Shown here: one piece after another, positions 24,643-36,300 of the stretch
Layout: every line of letters begins with the position of its first letter
How positions within the stretch are numbered: the stretch's first letter is position 1
Origin: Pyxicephalus adspersus
Taxonomy: Eukaryota > Chordata > Amphibia > Anura > Pyxicephalidae
Assembly: GCF_032062135.1 (NCBI RefSeq)
Contig: NC_092860.1
Coordinates: 68,791,820-68,855,819 of the forward strand
Direction of reading: 5' to 3'
Length of the DNA stretch: 64,000 nt
Notes under the pieces: generated by a model
Told to the model about the DNA's origin: nothing
Seen by the model: the letters and a program-made list of their open reading frames with translations, nothing else
The model's database searches: none
Position numbers and translations under genes: made by a program

Positions 24643-25580
24643 CAGGGGTCGGCAACCTTTACTATCTATCAAAAGAGCTGTTTTGCCCCCTTACACTAAA
24701 GAAAAATAGTCTGGAGCCGCAAAACATAACACAGCTTTTAAACTTTTAAGTTTTATTCTTTGTTTAATTTTACCTGTTAAAACAACAGAATTCAACAAAC
24801 AGAAGTGCAGTGTGCATGTGCAGGCCTACTTTAAAATAAATTAAACATTGAACTATGCAAGCCTTTTTAAATCCTGTACAATTTGACAAATCTTTAAATG
24901 CTTTCCAAATTTGGAAAGCATTTAAAGAAATAAAACAATGGTTTTGAATGAATGCAAGAATAGTGTGGAGCTTTACTTAAGTGGGACAGTTTACCTTATT
25001 TTAATATCAATTATTTTAATTAAATTCACTATGATGTCATCATGATCAAATTAATACAATTCATATGATAATATATTTATTTATTTATTTAAATGTATGT
25101 TTATCATGATTCATTATTCCAAGATCAATGCATACTTTATCAGATGATTAATATATGATTAGTTGATATAGAACTAAAAAATCCATAATGGCAACATTTT
25201 TAAAAAAATGATTAAATTCATGAGGATATAATATCAAATTCAGATTTTAAGTAATTCAACTGGAGTGCATGATCAGTTACCTCTATACCTAAAGACATTT
25301 AAAAATCAATGAATGCATTATGATGTTGAAAACTTACTTTTAAAACGTTTGTTCCCATCATGAGCTCCTGGCTCTCTGTTAGTTTAGGAGCCGTGCATCT
25401 TCGCTCAATGAGCAGCTGCTCCTAAATGCATCTAGTCCCGTGTCCCACATGGCGCTATGATACGTCTTGATGTTTCCCGGCAAGCACCCGTGAACATGTG
25501 GGACACGGGACTTGGGACTCGTATCAGCGAGGGACTTTCTTGAGTCCCGCGCTGATGGCTCTGCCCCCCACCAGGGACCT
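24643..25580 (+). mobile_element. hAT-like element, left end present, right end missing
   Basis: It begins CAGGGGTCGGCAACCTTTAC, a common hAT terminus, followed by AAAGAGCTGTTTTGCCCCCTT and GGAGCCGC. Near 25340-25570 it carries ATGAGCTCC, GGAGCCGTGC and a TGGCTCTGCCCCCCACCAGG block shared with 48093-48116. No inverted partner terminus is found before copy C. Much of the interior is AT-rich decay. Confidence 0.6.
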
Positions 25581-25823
25581 ATAACACCTATAACCTATAA
25601 CAATCCCTCTCCTACATAGTGCATAAGTATTTAATGAGAATGTTTGTAATTTTATTGCAGTTTGTACTTTAAAAAAAAAACAAAAACTTTTTTTTGATAT
25701 TTTTGTAAATTTAGATACGCAGATATATGTATTATAAACAATGTAGAAGAAACAAATACAAGTTACATTCAAAATATCAGTAAAGAACATAAAGAAAAAG
25801 GGGATTATAAGAAGATAGGGCAT

Positions 25824-26583
25824 AGTTCTCCCCAGAGGCTTTTAGCCGGTTGCTCCGCCCGGCTGATTTGAATACCCCGCCCAGCTCTCGGCAGCTCTCA
25901 TCCTCGGATGCCCGGATCTCAGTGAGGCTGCTCTGTGTGTCATCCGTTCAGAGGATTGCACACAGCTCAGCCTTCATGTGAAGGGGACACAGGCAGCCCC
26001 GCCCCCATCTCATAGCACAGAGCTCGGATTACTGTTAAAAAAAAAATGAAATGTATCCAGTGTGTATAAAGTGTGCGTGTCATTCTGCATCCTCACAGCT
26101 CTGTATACAAACCTCCATATCTCCTGAACTGTATGTCACAATGACCTGTAATCTTCAGGGTGTACAGGGGACCCTCATAGATACTAGTTACTACAATTGC
26201 AGCCCCCCAGGTTCAAAGAATTTCAAGATATGGGGGTCACAAATGGCTTGTGAAGTTTGGGGTTGCTGTTTCAGGGGAAAGTACAACTAGGAGTACTAAA
26301 TTGAAAGTGGGGACCCCAAGTGCAAATTGGGGACCCCAGAGCCACAAACATAGCAAGGAACATTGGGGAGGGGCCCCTTAATATATACCTACCTGTCACA
26401 AATCTATACCTATGAAACTACTGTCTGCTTCTCTTCTTTGTACAAACAATAAGAGGTTACTGGATACCCATGGCATAAACAACTGGGTGCACTAAATTTG
26501 CCGTGTTTTGCCACACCCCCTTTTTTACCACCCGGTTACAGCTTCCTACCACCCGGCTGAAAAAAATTTCTGGGGAGAACACT
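25824..26583 (+). repeat. Unclassified dispersed element, copy C (both ends present)
   Basis: Both termini are visible: AGTTCTCCCCAGAG then GCCGGTTGCTCC and CCCGGCTGA at the left, and CACCCGGTTACAGCTTCC, CACCCGGCTGA and TTTCTGGGGAGAACACT at the right. The inverted ends (GTTCTCCCCAG/CTGGGGAGAAC) plus inverted subterminal CCCGGCTGA repeats define the family. This is an internally deleted copy of about 760 bp compared with copy B. Confidence 0.78.
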
Positions 26584-28533
26584 GTAGGGGGAAAGAAGTG
26601 ACAAGGGGAGAAGAGAGAGGGGTCTGTCCCATATAATTCTATACAAATCCTAATCATATTGTACCACAGTGCCTATTAACAAACAGTCAAAGTGGCAAAG
26701 GAATCTGGTCCTGGGACATTAACTATACAGCATGTGGCGTACTTGAACCATTTGAGTATACAGGATTGTTCCTTTGCAGCGATCAAGAATATGAGTGATC
26801 TGTTGTCATCCGTTGTTTCAGCTTCTAGCATCTCTCTGTAAAAGACTGTCCTTGAGGAGGCGATCACTGGCTGAAGGATAGGTTGGTGTAAGTGGAGCCT
26901 GTCCTGGATAATTGCCTTCCTGGCCTCCAGCAGGCAGACGCTTACCCTGCCCCTTTGGGCTCTCGAGCCCAGTGAAGAATGGAAACCCCCCCCCCCCCAG
27001 TAACCAAATAGGCACAGAAGAGGGGTCATCAGGCATTATGTCTTCACCACATGAAAAATACAGCAACATTTGCCTCCAGTAGGTTTTTTTTGTTTTTTTG
27101 TGTATGTATGTTCAGAGACTGTGTATCAGGGAACTGGGGCTTTGCCCACATTTTGGACAGCAGGATCAACCACCTTACATTGGGTCTCTCTGGGGCCTAA
27201 AGAATTGTATGCCTGATGCATGATTTTGAACTGTGTTTCTCTCCATGTTTTATTAGTCATGCATACCTCACCACCTGGTACCCTATAATAAGTTTGTCTA
27301 CTATATCTTCATCTATATCCAGGTCTTGTTTGCCAAATATGTAGATTAGTCCTCTGTAAGGGTTTTGAAAAAACTGTAACATGGGGTAGATAGAAGAAAT
27401 AGAGGAGATCTGCAGGGTAATCAAACTGTCGTAATTGTTACAGGTGAGTACCCCCTCAGGATTTGGTATATGGGCTCTACACCATGTGAAGATCTGACAG
27501 TAGAACAGTGGGTGTGTTAGCGCTAGTGGTAAGACATATTCCCTGTGTATTTCGCTCAGGGAGAGCAAGCTGTAGAAGGGGATCTGGTATAGGTCATGCA
27601 TACTCTGCAGCCCTCTCCTATGCCATTCTTTGTAGGCAGAGCATGTAAAATTCTGCATAAACGGAAATGGGATTACCACAAAGGGGCAGATAGCCTGAAA
27701 TAGTTGTGCGCAAAGGCATTTTGCATCTGGTTTCCCTTCATGCCACTACCGTGTATAAGGCTTAAGTGCCGGTGTGCAGCCAAGATTCTATGGAGCCATT
27801 TGTGTTTGTTCTAAGGAATAGTTGGAGTAATTGGATGTTTCTTTGATTCAGTCTATAACAACATATGTATGCCCTGATATTGGGAAAATTCATACCCCCT
27901 TCCTCCTCTGGCAGAGATAGCTTCCCCAGAGAGAGGCATGGCCATTTTCCCTGCCACAAGAATTGGGTAAAGGTGTGGTTATGTTCCCTCACGTGTTTAT
28001 TTTGTAACAACAAGGGTATGGTTTTTATGGGGTAGAGAATTTTTGGAGAAAGATTTAATTTTGAAAAGGTGGCATCTGCCAATGATAAGGGCACTTTTGA
28101 CCATTGGATAAGTTACCTTGTAATTTAGTAATTATAGGAGGTAATTAAGATGTTGTAGGGAGGAAGTGTCTTACCTATTTATATGCATAGGTAAGTGATG
28201 GTATCAGGTGCTACAGCAAAAGCACTTTTAGTGGAGTCTGGTTCGAAAGCAGAGCAGGTGGGCGGAAAAAGTTAAATTTTTTTTCTGCAGCCAAAACAAA
28301 CAGCTAAGCATATCTTTAAAGTTTTAAACAATGTTCTCGACCGGGTCAGGGCACGTGTCAACTAGATTGGTACAGGTAAAAGTGATTGTAGCGGTGTGAT
28401 GCACATACTCTAAAATGGGATCCTGCCTTGTAATGCTGCTATGGCATAGATCGATCTAAATTTAAAGGGTGAGAGAGAAGGGCAGTTCGTTCTTCAAACT
28501 CTAAACGAGTTGAGAATAAAGTTGAACCAATGG

Positions 28534-28653
28534 TTTTTTGTACCATTATCGGATGTACCTATCACTCTGTATGCTGTGTTTATGAGATGTTTGCTGTATA
28601 AGCCTGGTTGTCTTTGTATGTGAAAATGTTCAATAAAAATTCAGTTTCAAAAA
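28534..28653 (+). mobile_element. Short 5'-truncated L1-type insertion with target duplication
   Basis: About 120 bp ending in TTCAATAAAAATTCAGTTTC and an A-run lies between two copies of AAGTTGAACCAATGG (28519-28533 and 28654-28668). The perfect 15-bp duplication and A-rich 3' end are the marks of target-primed reverse transcription. It sits inside the minus-strand L1. Confidence 0.85.
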
Positions 28654-29309
28654 AAGTTGAACCAATGGGTGAAAAAAGGTTAGGTCTTTAGATAGCATAG
28701 CAATGTCAGGTGGTGTAGGTGACATCCATTAACGCATAATCACTCTGTGTGCTGCAAGAAGAAATAGCTGGATCCACTGCTTGTGTGCAGCTTCCTTTAG
28801 GGGTAGGGATGTTCTCCAGTAATTGAATAGGAGGAGCAGGGGGTACAGAGAGATTGACGGAAGTCAGATTATTTATATAATCTAGAATCCGTTTCCCAAA
28901 AAGTTGAATTGTTGTACATGACCACAGGCAGTGGGCCAATGGCACCCATCGGCATCTGCATTTGGGGCAAATAGCATATTGATTGAAAAGCTCCTAAATC
29001 CTTGGAAAATCAGCTTAGGAAAATCAGTTTAGGAATTTGAGGTGAATAATTGGATATCGTCAGTGAACAAAGCTGACCATAGTTCCTGCGTTCCAATTTT
29101 GGGTTTTTTTGGGGATGTTTCCAACAGTTGAGCCAGGGGCTCCATTGCTAGTTTGAACAGCAGAGTGGGGGGGAGCGGACACCCTTGCAGCTTTCCTTTT
29201 TTCGTTGGGAGCTTGACAGATAACCCAGAGTTGAAAATCTGAGCTGTGGGGTTGGCATACATTTTTTGGGGATAATCCAAGAAATTTCACTTAATACTTA
29301 GGTTCTTAA

Positions 29310-30470
29310 TTACCATAGGTTCCCAACCTTTTTTGGTTCAGAGCCCACTTTTTCAAAGAGTGATTTAATAGCCCCCCACATGCAGCTTTCACACTCGCAT
29401 AGCTATCATACTGTGTTGATGATGAAATCATTACACACTGTGGATAAACTTCACAGCCATTTTTCTTTATAGAATATGGGCAGTGATGAGAGGGGGACAT
29501 TGGCTGTCTTGTCCCCATCTGATATCACATGCATGATGCTATTAAACCATCAACATATTAAAGAGTGACTTTCTTAGTTATATACTGGAAAAATGTGTGT
29601 TTTTTTGTTTTTACACTTTTATTTGGGGAGGGCCTCTCCCCTTAAGTCTTTACTTCAATTTCAGTAAAGACCAAAGGGAAAATCCGCAGCCTCCTGGGAT
29701 AATTGTGTCACATATCCCAAGAGCCCCTGCACTGCTCCTCCTGTGCATGCATCTTCAGAGGCTTTCCTATAATATAAAAAAAAGTGTTCAATCTCATGCA
29801 TGCGCAGTGCAAGGCAGCACTGGATGTACAAGTGCGCATCAGAGAAAAGGTGGACGCTGAGCCAGCATGGGCCTGATGAGCTAATTTTGTAAAAGGATCA
29901 AATGAAAAACAAATGTTTTCACAAAAGTTCACTTTAATTAAATATAGCCTCGGGAGCACATCTGAAGTACGGCTGAATTCACACTGGCAGTAAGGTTACA
30001 TTTGTCTATTCCTCATGCCAGGAACCACTGCTGCCTGTTGCCAATCCTAGGTGCCTAGCAATTGCCAGAAGTCATTCAAAAGGGGTAAATGTTTTTTGCT
30101 GCTAATATGAACTAAGCCTAATTTGTTACACCACATTCAGTATACTATTACACTACTACAAAGGAATAAACTCCTAAAAATTACAACACTAGGAAGTTGG
30201 GTCACAATACACGGCATAGGACAGTTGTGGCAAAATACATAGAATGGAAAAATTGGATGTACTAACGGGGCAGGCATTACAAAGTTGGAACAAATTATAG
30301 GGAGAAGGTAGAACACTGAAACAATAGGAGGTTACTGGATACCCATGGCATTAACAACTGGGAGCACTAAATTTGCCATGTTTTGCCACACACCCTTTAT
30401 TACCACCCGGCTACAGCTTCCCACCACCAGGCTGAAAAAAATTTCTGGGGAGAACACTGCATTTTGAGCT
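29310..30470 (+). repeat. Unclassified dispersed element, copy D
   Basis: Shares the GCAGTGATGAGAGGGGG, CTTTACT, TGAATTCACACTGGCAG and TGGATACCCATGGCAT blocks with copies A, C and E and ends TTTCTGGGGAGAACACTG. The left edge starts with a GGTTCCCAACCTTTTTTGG phrase, which looks like the end of a different hAT-type element, so the left boundary is composite. Confidence 0.65.
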
Positions 30471-31244
30471 AGTAGCAGGGGATGGGGCAGACTGCATCAG
30501 TGCTTGAGCCTCCCAGCTCCTGGCTAGCTCTTGTGTATTGTTGTTTAGCTTGTCTCCCTTTCACTGTGATGAAGGACAATATTCGGGCTCACTGATTTTC
30601 CAGAAAAGTACCGGGTCTGATTGATTCATTTTGTTTGTGTACTCCTCTAGGGGAGTAGTCATGTAAGATTAATGTTTGTGGGGAGCGTAATCAGAGACCA
30701 CTATGGATTGAATATCAACTTGCATCACTCTCTGTGAAAGGGTGTCAGAGCAAAATATGTAATCAATTCTAGATAGCCAATTATGTACTTGTGAGAAGTT
30801 GGTATACTGCTGTTCTATAAGGTTGTTCAATCTCCAGATATCAATTAGACCCAAGGGTGGTAGCATTTCCACGAAGATGGTAGGTGGGGAGGCGACAACG
30901 GCATCCCACCCAGTGCAGGGATCCATCATATGTCACTTTTCCTCTTCCCTATGCATGATACAATTGAAATCCCCACCTATGGTCTTTTCAGGTATTGGGT
31001 CATGTGGAATTCAAGAGGAGGTCTCTTGGAAATATGTTGCTGTAGAGTTGTTGGGACCATAACTGCTATAAATTGTCTGCCAATGGATGGGAGCCAAAAA
31101 CCTTTCCCACCCATTGATTTTACAACCTGGCCAGATACACCAACAGAAGATGGGTGGCGATGGTGGCGAACCAAATTCCCCCTGGCGGGTGAGCTAAGAC
31201 TGTTTTCATTCCCTCATTGGTCATCAACAGTGAGCCTAATAATG

Positions 31245-33120
31245 TAACAAACAACCACTGGCATGGTACCAATGGATTGGCGTAAGACAAATGTGCTTCC
31301 TGTCTTCAAAAAGGGAGCAAAGTCATTAACAAGTAACTACAGACCAGTAAGATTAACATTCATCGTTGGAAGGGTTCTAGAGAGTTTGAGTTTGATAAAG
31401 AACCACATATAGGAGTTTCTGCTAGAAAACAATATAATAAATGATAGTCAGCATGGATGCAAGAAAGACTGAAGTTGTCAAACTAATATACTCTCTTTAT
31501 ATGAGGATGCAATTAAACAGGTAGACAGTGGAGTGGCAGTTGATATAATGTACTTGGACTTTGCAAAAGCATTTGACAGGGTACCCCACAAACATTTAAT
31601 ATGCAAGTTGGGGGTCAATAGGTTTAGAAAATGTAAATTGTAAATGGATAGAGAACTGGCTTAAGACCGCATCCAGAGAGTAGTTATAAATGATTCATAC
31701 TCTGAATGGTCTAAGGTTATTAGTGGTGTACCCCAGGGTTCAGTGTTGAGACTTTTACTGTTTAACATCTTCATAAAGAATATAATGTTTGGGATTAAAA
31801 CCATTTCTGTGTTTGCAGATAACACCAACCTATGTAATGGAATTAAGTCCATACAGGATGTCTATAATCTACAAGCAGACCTGAATGTACTGTTTGATTG
31901 GGCAGCCAAGTGGCAAATTACATTTAATATTGAGAAAAAGTTATGGACTTGGGGTCTAACAACATGCATGCTCCATACTGTCTAAAGGGAATACACTTGG
32001 GGTAGTCAAAAATAGAAAAGGAATTGGGGGTTCTGGTAGATCATAGACTTATTAATGTCATGCAATGCCAAGGTACAATATCTAAAGCTAGCAAACTAGA
32101 AAGTACTTTCTTAATAAAAGAGGAATAGACAGCAGAGATTAAGACATAATCCTGCCCCTGAACAAAGCATTGGTCAGACCTCGCGTGGAATATTCAGTCT
32201 ACTTTTGGGCACCAGTTAAAAAAAAAAGACATTGTGGCATTGGAGAGAGTGCAGAGGAGGGCAACTAAACTAATAAAAGGAATGGTGGAACTCAGCTATG
32301 AGGAGAGATTCGCTGAACTGAACTTATTCTCTTGACTAGAGATGTTTAAGGGGATTATGATCACCCTCTATAAATATATAAATGTTCCATAAAGAGAACT
32401 GTCTTCCCAATTATTCACTTTAAGGTCATTACAAAGGACAAGATGGCACTCTTTGCGTCTGGAGAAAAAAAAAATTTAAGCTCTGTAAAAGAAAGGGATT
32501 TTTCACTGTAGGGTCTGTGAAAATGTGGAATAGGCTCCCTCAGGAGGTAGTTTCAGCACATATTATCGAATGCTTTATCCTCCCGGCCTGTTCATTCTGT
32601 CTGGATCTATATGTCTAAAAGTGGTACATTGTTTTTCATGAAAATTTATTTTACAGTATAATAAAGTTTGAAACACAAAATCATGTCAAAATATAAAATT
32701 AAATTAAAAAAAATAAATGTAATAATAAACTTTGACATGGTTTTGTGTTTCAAACTTTATTATACTCCTAGAGTTTGACTCAGGGTTACCGCTTTTAGCT
32801 TGTTTTTTTTTACCCCGAGTCACACTCTGGGTTACCACTGGGGAGGTTAAGAAAAACCTGGATGCTTTTCTACAAGCACAGAATATAATTGAGTATTAAA
32901 GCTTTAAAGTAAAGATAACAGACTGTTGATCCAGGGAACATTCCATTGTCTCATGGAGTCAGGAAGGAATTTTTTTCTCTGTTGGAGCAAATTGCCCCAG
33001 GGTTTTTTTGCTTTCCTTTGGACCAACTATGTTCATTGGGTTTTATATCTGGGATTTTTTTATTTCTATAGTGGTTGAACTTGATGGACCTATGATTTTT
33101 TCAACCTAACTATGTAACTA
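31245..33120 (+). mobile_element. CR1-type LINE, reverse transcriptase and 3' end
   Basis: The plus strand shows NYRPVRLT, then VDIMYLDFAKAFDRVPHKHL, VISGVPQGSVL, LLLFNIFIKNIMFG and FADNTNLCNGIKSIQDVYNL (31300-31900), where ADNT replaces ADDT, then LGVLVDHRLI and EYSVYFWAP-like and ERVQRRATKLIKG-like segments to about 32300. It ends with the typical 3' tail TGGTTGAACTTGATGGACC and CAACCTAACTATGTAAC (33068-33118). It is 5' truncated at its junction with the L1, has many frame breaks, and is split by a piggyBac-type MITE at 32579-32846. Confidence 0.88.
32579..32846 (-). mobile_element. piggyBac-type MITE 2 with long internal hairpin
   Basis: It lies between TTAT (32575-32578) and TTAA (32847-32850) and ends TTACCACTGGGGAGG; the inverted CACACTCTGGG and CCCCGAGTCACAC motifs match MITE 1. 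Excision in silico rejoins the CR1 sequence (GAATGCTTTA with AGAAAAACCTGGATGC). Inside, 32657-32763 forms a long imperfect inverted repeat: TATAATAAAGTTTGAAACAC on one side and its complement on the other. Confidence 0.85.
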
Positions 33121-33667
33121 CAATAAACCTTTTGAAATACTAGAGGGAGGACGTGCATTAGCTACTCCTGTGTACGAGTCGTCTATGACCAGTAGTCGGC
33201 CACAGGCGAGCTTGTGCACAGTGTCAAATGTGAAACATCCACCACTGATAAGAATGGCTACACCTGCTGACTTGCAATCGCCACTCCCAACCATTAAGAG
33301 GGACCCTGAGTTCTCTGGAAGAACAGATGATTGTACCTCCTAGAGGGGGGAAGGGCATATTCCTGCATCATGACTGTCACCTGTCTAGGTGTCCAGGAAA
33401 CTTAAGCACAGTCTGCCTTCTGAATGCGTCCCTGAGACACACTGGTGTCCGTTGCCATGTTTGCAAGGTATGCAATGGTATGCTGCATATCACCTGTGAA
33501 TTGGGGAAGGCTGTGGGTTTTTTTCCTTTTCACTCTCTTGGGGACTGTGGGTGTGTCCGCTATCAAGGGAGCAGAAGGGTGGTGCCACCTTCGAGGACAG
33601 GTCGGGAGGGGAGGGGGCTGAGGCATCTGTTGGAGGTGGGGCGGTGGGCTGAGTGGAGGGTTCTGGG

Positions 33668-34190
33668 GCAGGTGTCACAGATCCCCACAAGTCTAGGGAT
33701 CTGTGTCTCCTTCAGGCCCACCTACCTTGCACTCCCCTGCTGCCAGCACCAACTCTCCGCTTACTTCCTTGTCCAGGTCATGTGACCCTTGATCAGCTGC
33801 TCCTTTGCCTCAGAAGAGTGTTCCGCAGACACACTCCATCTGTTGCCAGGCATGTGAACAACATCTGAGACTGTCTCTTCACCAGCACTCCCTCTGCTGG
33901 TGGATTAGGAGTCTGCAGCTCATATGACTCATATTCATCACATGACATCCCTTTTTTAAGAAAGTGGCTGGCTACAGGAAGTTGCCTGGGCAAGGAGTTC
34001 CTTTTGGTTCTGCTCCCAGGTTTCTACTGCTCCAGTTTGTGCCTTCTGTTCCTGACCTATTCGTGTACTGACCCTGGCTTGTTTCATGACCTGATCACTG
34101 CCTGCCCTGACCTTTGGTTTGTCTGACCATTCTCTGGCTCTCGCCCTGGCACTACGCTTTGTCCCTGCTAGTTAGCAGTCACCTACCTTA
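33668..34190 (+). mobile_element. LTR-like or TIR-type insertion sharing sequence with 17066-17602
   Basis: The block starts at GTGTCACAGATCC and carries the phrases CTGACCCTGGCTTG, TGACCTGATCACTGCCTGCC and CTCTGGCTCTCGCCC. The inverted complements of similar phrases are in 17066-17602. It separates the ORF1 knuckle region from the proline-rich region of the Tx1-like element. Termini are not sharply defined. Confidence 0.4.
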
Positions 34191-35033
34191 CCAGGCACGG
34201 GGGCTACAACCTGGCAGCAGCTCGCCACACAACTTCCTTACCTCTAGAGGCTCTCCCCTGGGGGGACCATTTCTGGTCGAAGAGTCATGTCCGGTGGTGC
34301 CAGAGTTGCCTGGATCTCTCAGTACTTGTCTGTATATGTGATCCCTGTTTCTGCAGAGGTTGCAGGTCTTGGTCTGAGTGCAGTTCTTGGACTCGTGTCC
34401 TGCGACATGACACAACCTGCAAGACAAAACGGAACAGTTTTTACCTGCATTGTTGGTCCCTGTGCATCTTCTAAAGGTTCAGGGCTGGTCCCAGTGTAGG
34501 ATCTCAGGAGACAGTCCAATGGAGATGCACTGTGGCAAGTGCTGGAGTTCCCCTGTTGGGGAATTTCGTCACAGCTTGCAGGTCAAGGCCCCATTTCCTG
34601 GTCCAAAAGCCGTTGGAGCAGAGGTGGTGGAGGTCTCTCTGCTGGCTTGGGGCAGAGCTGGAAACAGTCTTTCCTGCTGCCTTCCATGACACCATTGTTG
34701 CTGCTCTCTGGAGTCAACTGCTTTGGGCTTCGGCTTCCTCTGCGTCTTCTCCTTGCAGCCCCTTGGCGTTCCCGTCTTCAGCTCTTTTTGCCTTGAAAGG
34801 CAATTCGGCTTCCACCACCAAGATAGTGATGCAAGGGGGAAGGGAGGTGATCGCTTTCTTGTTCCTAGTGAAGACTAAGCCTCTAGCCCTTTAGCAGCAA
34901 GTAGGTGAAGCCGAATTTAATTGACAATCCTACAAGGTCGAGCAGGGGGTACCTCATCAAGACTCAGTGGCTGGGATAGATCGAACTGATTATCCACGGT
35001 CTCAGGCTAAAAAGCTTTGACACCCCTGAAGGC

Positions 35034-35063
35034 TAAGAGCAGATACCACACTTGATCTTAGCC
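35034..35063 (-). ncRNA. U2 snRNA-derived fragment (pseudogene, nucleotides about 19-48)
   Basis: Read on the minus strand the 30 bases are GGCTAAGATCAAGTGTGGTA followed by TCTGCTCTTA. They match vertebrate U2 snRNA positions 19-48 with two differences, over the branch-site-pairing region (GTGTAGTA in U2, GTGTGGTA here). Neither the U2 cap end nor the Sm site and 3' stems follow, so it is not a functional gene. Directly downstream on the same strand is the Tx1-like LINE. Confidence 0.82.
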
Positions 35064-35084
35064 CTAAGGTAATTTTCAGTACCA

Positions 35085-35415
35085 AAAGCAGTAACCCTGA
35101 GCCACACTCGGTGTGGAATTGCCATAGAGTTTAAAAAGCTTACCTGGTAAGCGGTGCCTGTGGCGTCCTCCAGCGATGCCCAGGATCTTCTTCCCCTGGC
35201 GATGCCAGCCGAGCATCTGTGTAACCTGGTCATGCCCGGCCGGTATCTGCGTCCCCGGCGTGTGAACATTAGGGACTCGAGGTCAGGGGATGCAGATCGG
35301 CGTGCAGCTGGGAGGCAGGACCAGGCAGGAAATTTAAAATACTAAGAATTTTTAAATGTCCTGCTTTTACATTTAAAAATTCCTAATAATAATAATAATA
35401 ATACCGCCAGGGAGG
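35085..35415 (+). mobile_element. piggyBac-type MITE 3
   Basis: The left part GTAACCCTGAGCCACACTCGG matches MITE 1 and 2; the right end ACCGCCAGGGAGG is followed by TTAA at 35416-35419. It contains a hairpin around 35335-35390 (TTTAAATGT/ACATTTAAA) and a short AAT run. The left terminal CCCCCTAGC is decayed. Confidence 0.75.
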
Positions 35416-35419
35416 TTAA

Positions 35420-36300
35420 TTGGCTTAGACCCTCGGGTGAGAAAGCCACCACACTTAAAGCAACCCTTCTTTGTAATATTAGTGCATCTGAGCATGTTGT
35501 AGTTGCATATTTGCCTCACTACTATAGAAATTCAGAGCAATTACACCAATGTGTTCTTTTTTCCCGGTAACATATCTCCTGCAAAGTTAAGTTACAACAA
35601 TAGGAACCATGAGCTTTTGGCCGACTTTGAGGAATGGAGACATTGGTTGAAAGAGTTGTTGCATCCAGTGACCGTATGCGACCGTATGCACAGATCATAA
35701 ATATCTGGAAAACGTGTGGGAGTGGGATAAAATGATCTAGACACCTATAGATTTAGAGACCTGAGTCTAAAAATGTTAAAGCAGATACCTTATTTTACAA
35801 CTTCTCTTAATCAGGTTCTCTTTTAGATTCCTTTCCAGGATCCTTCCTCCCTATTCACCATTAGGTTAGGGTACTGTCAACAAATCAGCTCTCACCTGAT
35901 CTATCTGTCCTCTTAGCACCCCACCAGCCAGACCCTCCTCCAAGCAAACCTCAAGGTTGCTTGTACATTCTGCTGTGCCTCTGCTTTTAGGTCCTCTAGC
36001 AGCTCCATAAAACTTAAGGCTACAGGACACTCCATGGAGAAGAAAATTTAGACACTACTGGCACAAAGTGTTTGGTGGCCCATTATTCTCACTCACCTCT
36101 GGTTTGTGAGAGCATGGAGACCCATGAATTAGTAGCACCTTTTAGCAAAGTATTCCAGTGGCCATTAGAGTTGCCAGCCCATGACTCTTTGTGGGTTGCT
36201 CTGGTAAAGACCAGGTGTCACTTAGACTCCACGCCTCAGATAATCTTGTTTAACAGAGGGATCTATCCAGTATACCGTCTCCCCTAGATAAGCTATGCAA
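35420..36300 (+). mobile_element. Ty3/gypsy pol fragment A (RNase H and integrase)
   Basis: The plus strand gives SYNNRNHELLADFEEWRHWLKELLHPVTV (35590-35680), the RNase H ELLA...EEWRHWLEG segment of gypsy elements. Further on a LLAQSVWWP-like piece (near 36060) recalls the integrase N-terminal FWWP motif. Frames are broken throughout. Confidence 0.65.

Larger units (their letters stand above)
26650..31230 (-). mobile_element. L1 retrotransposon ORF2, minus strand, decayed and interrupted
   Basis: Reading the minus strand from right to left: endonuclease with GLIDIWRLNNLIEQQYTNFS, SRIDYIFCSDTL and SDYAPH (30669-30929). Then reverse transcriptase with KLPTKKGKLQGCPLPP and LFTDDIQLF, where FTDD stands for the usual YADD (29029-29280). 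Then LSPKILYPIKTIPLLL, FLWQGKWPCLSLGKLSLPEE and GGMNFPNIRAY (27762-28094), the region ending at 27257-27679, and the C-terminal ARKAIIQDRLHLHQP part (26676-27029). It is broken by stops and frameshifts, by copy D of the dispersed element (29310-30470) and by a small L1 insertion (28534-28653). Confidence 0.9.
33150..35063 (-). mobile_element. Tx1-like LINE, 5' part (ORF1 and start of ORF2)
   Basis: On the minus strand, after a U2 snRNA-like 5' stretch (35034-35063), comes a leader and an ORF1 with CCHC zinc knuckles: CRLCHVAGHESKNC then CNLCRNRDHIYRQ (34330-34430). A proline/serine-rich segment follows (PEPSTQPTAPPPTDASAPSP, 33600-33660). Next is the start of an ORF2 endonuclease with SAGVAILISGGCFTFDTVHK and LACGRLLVIDD (33170-33280). 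Tandem knuckles with GHE...C plus SAGVAIL...GRLLV are hallmarks of Tx1-clade LINEs (family knowledge). It is interrupted by an LTR-like block (33668-34190) and cut at 33120-33150 by the CR1 3' end. Stops and frameshifts are frequent. Confidence 0.65.

Noticed and set aside
33327..34894. Several long plus-strand frames, up to 152 codons, with protein-like length
   Set aside because: They are antisense to the Tx1-like ORF1/ORF2 or lie in the LTR-like block; no domain is recognisable and codon content follows the opposite strand.
35034..35063. Functional U2 snRNA gene
   Set aside because: Only about 30 nt of U2 are present; the cap-proximal end, Sm site, 3' stem loops and snRNA promoter elements are absent.
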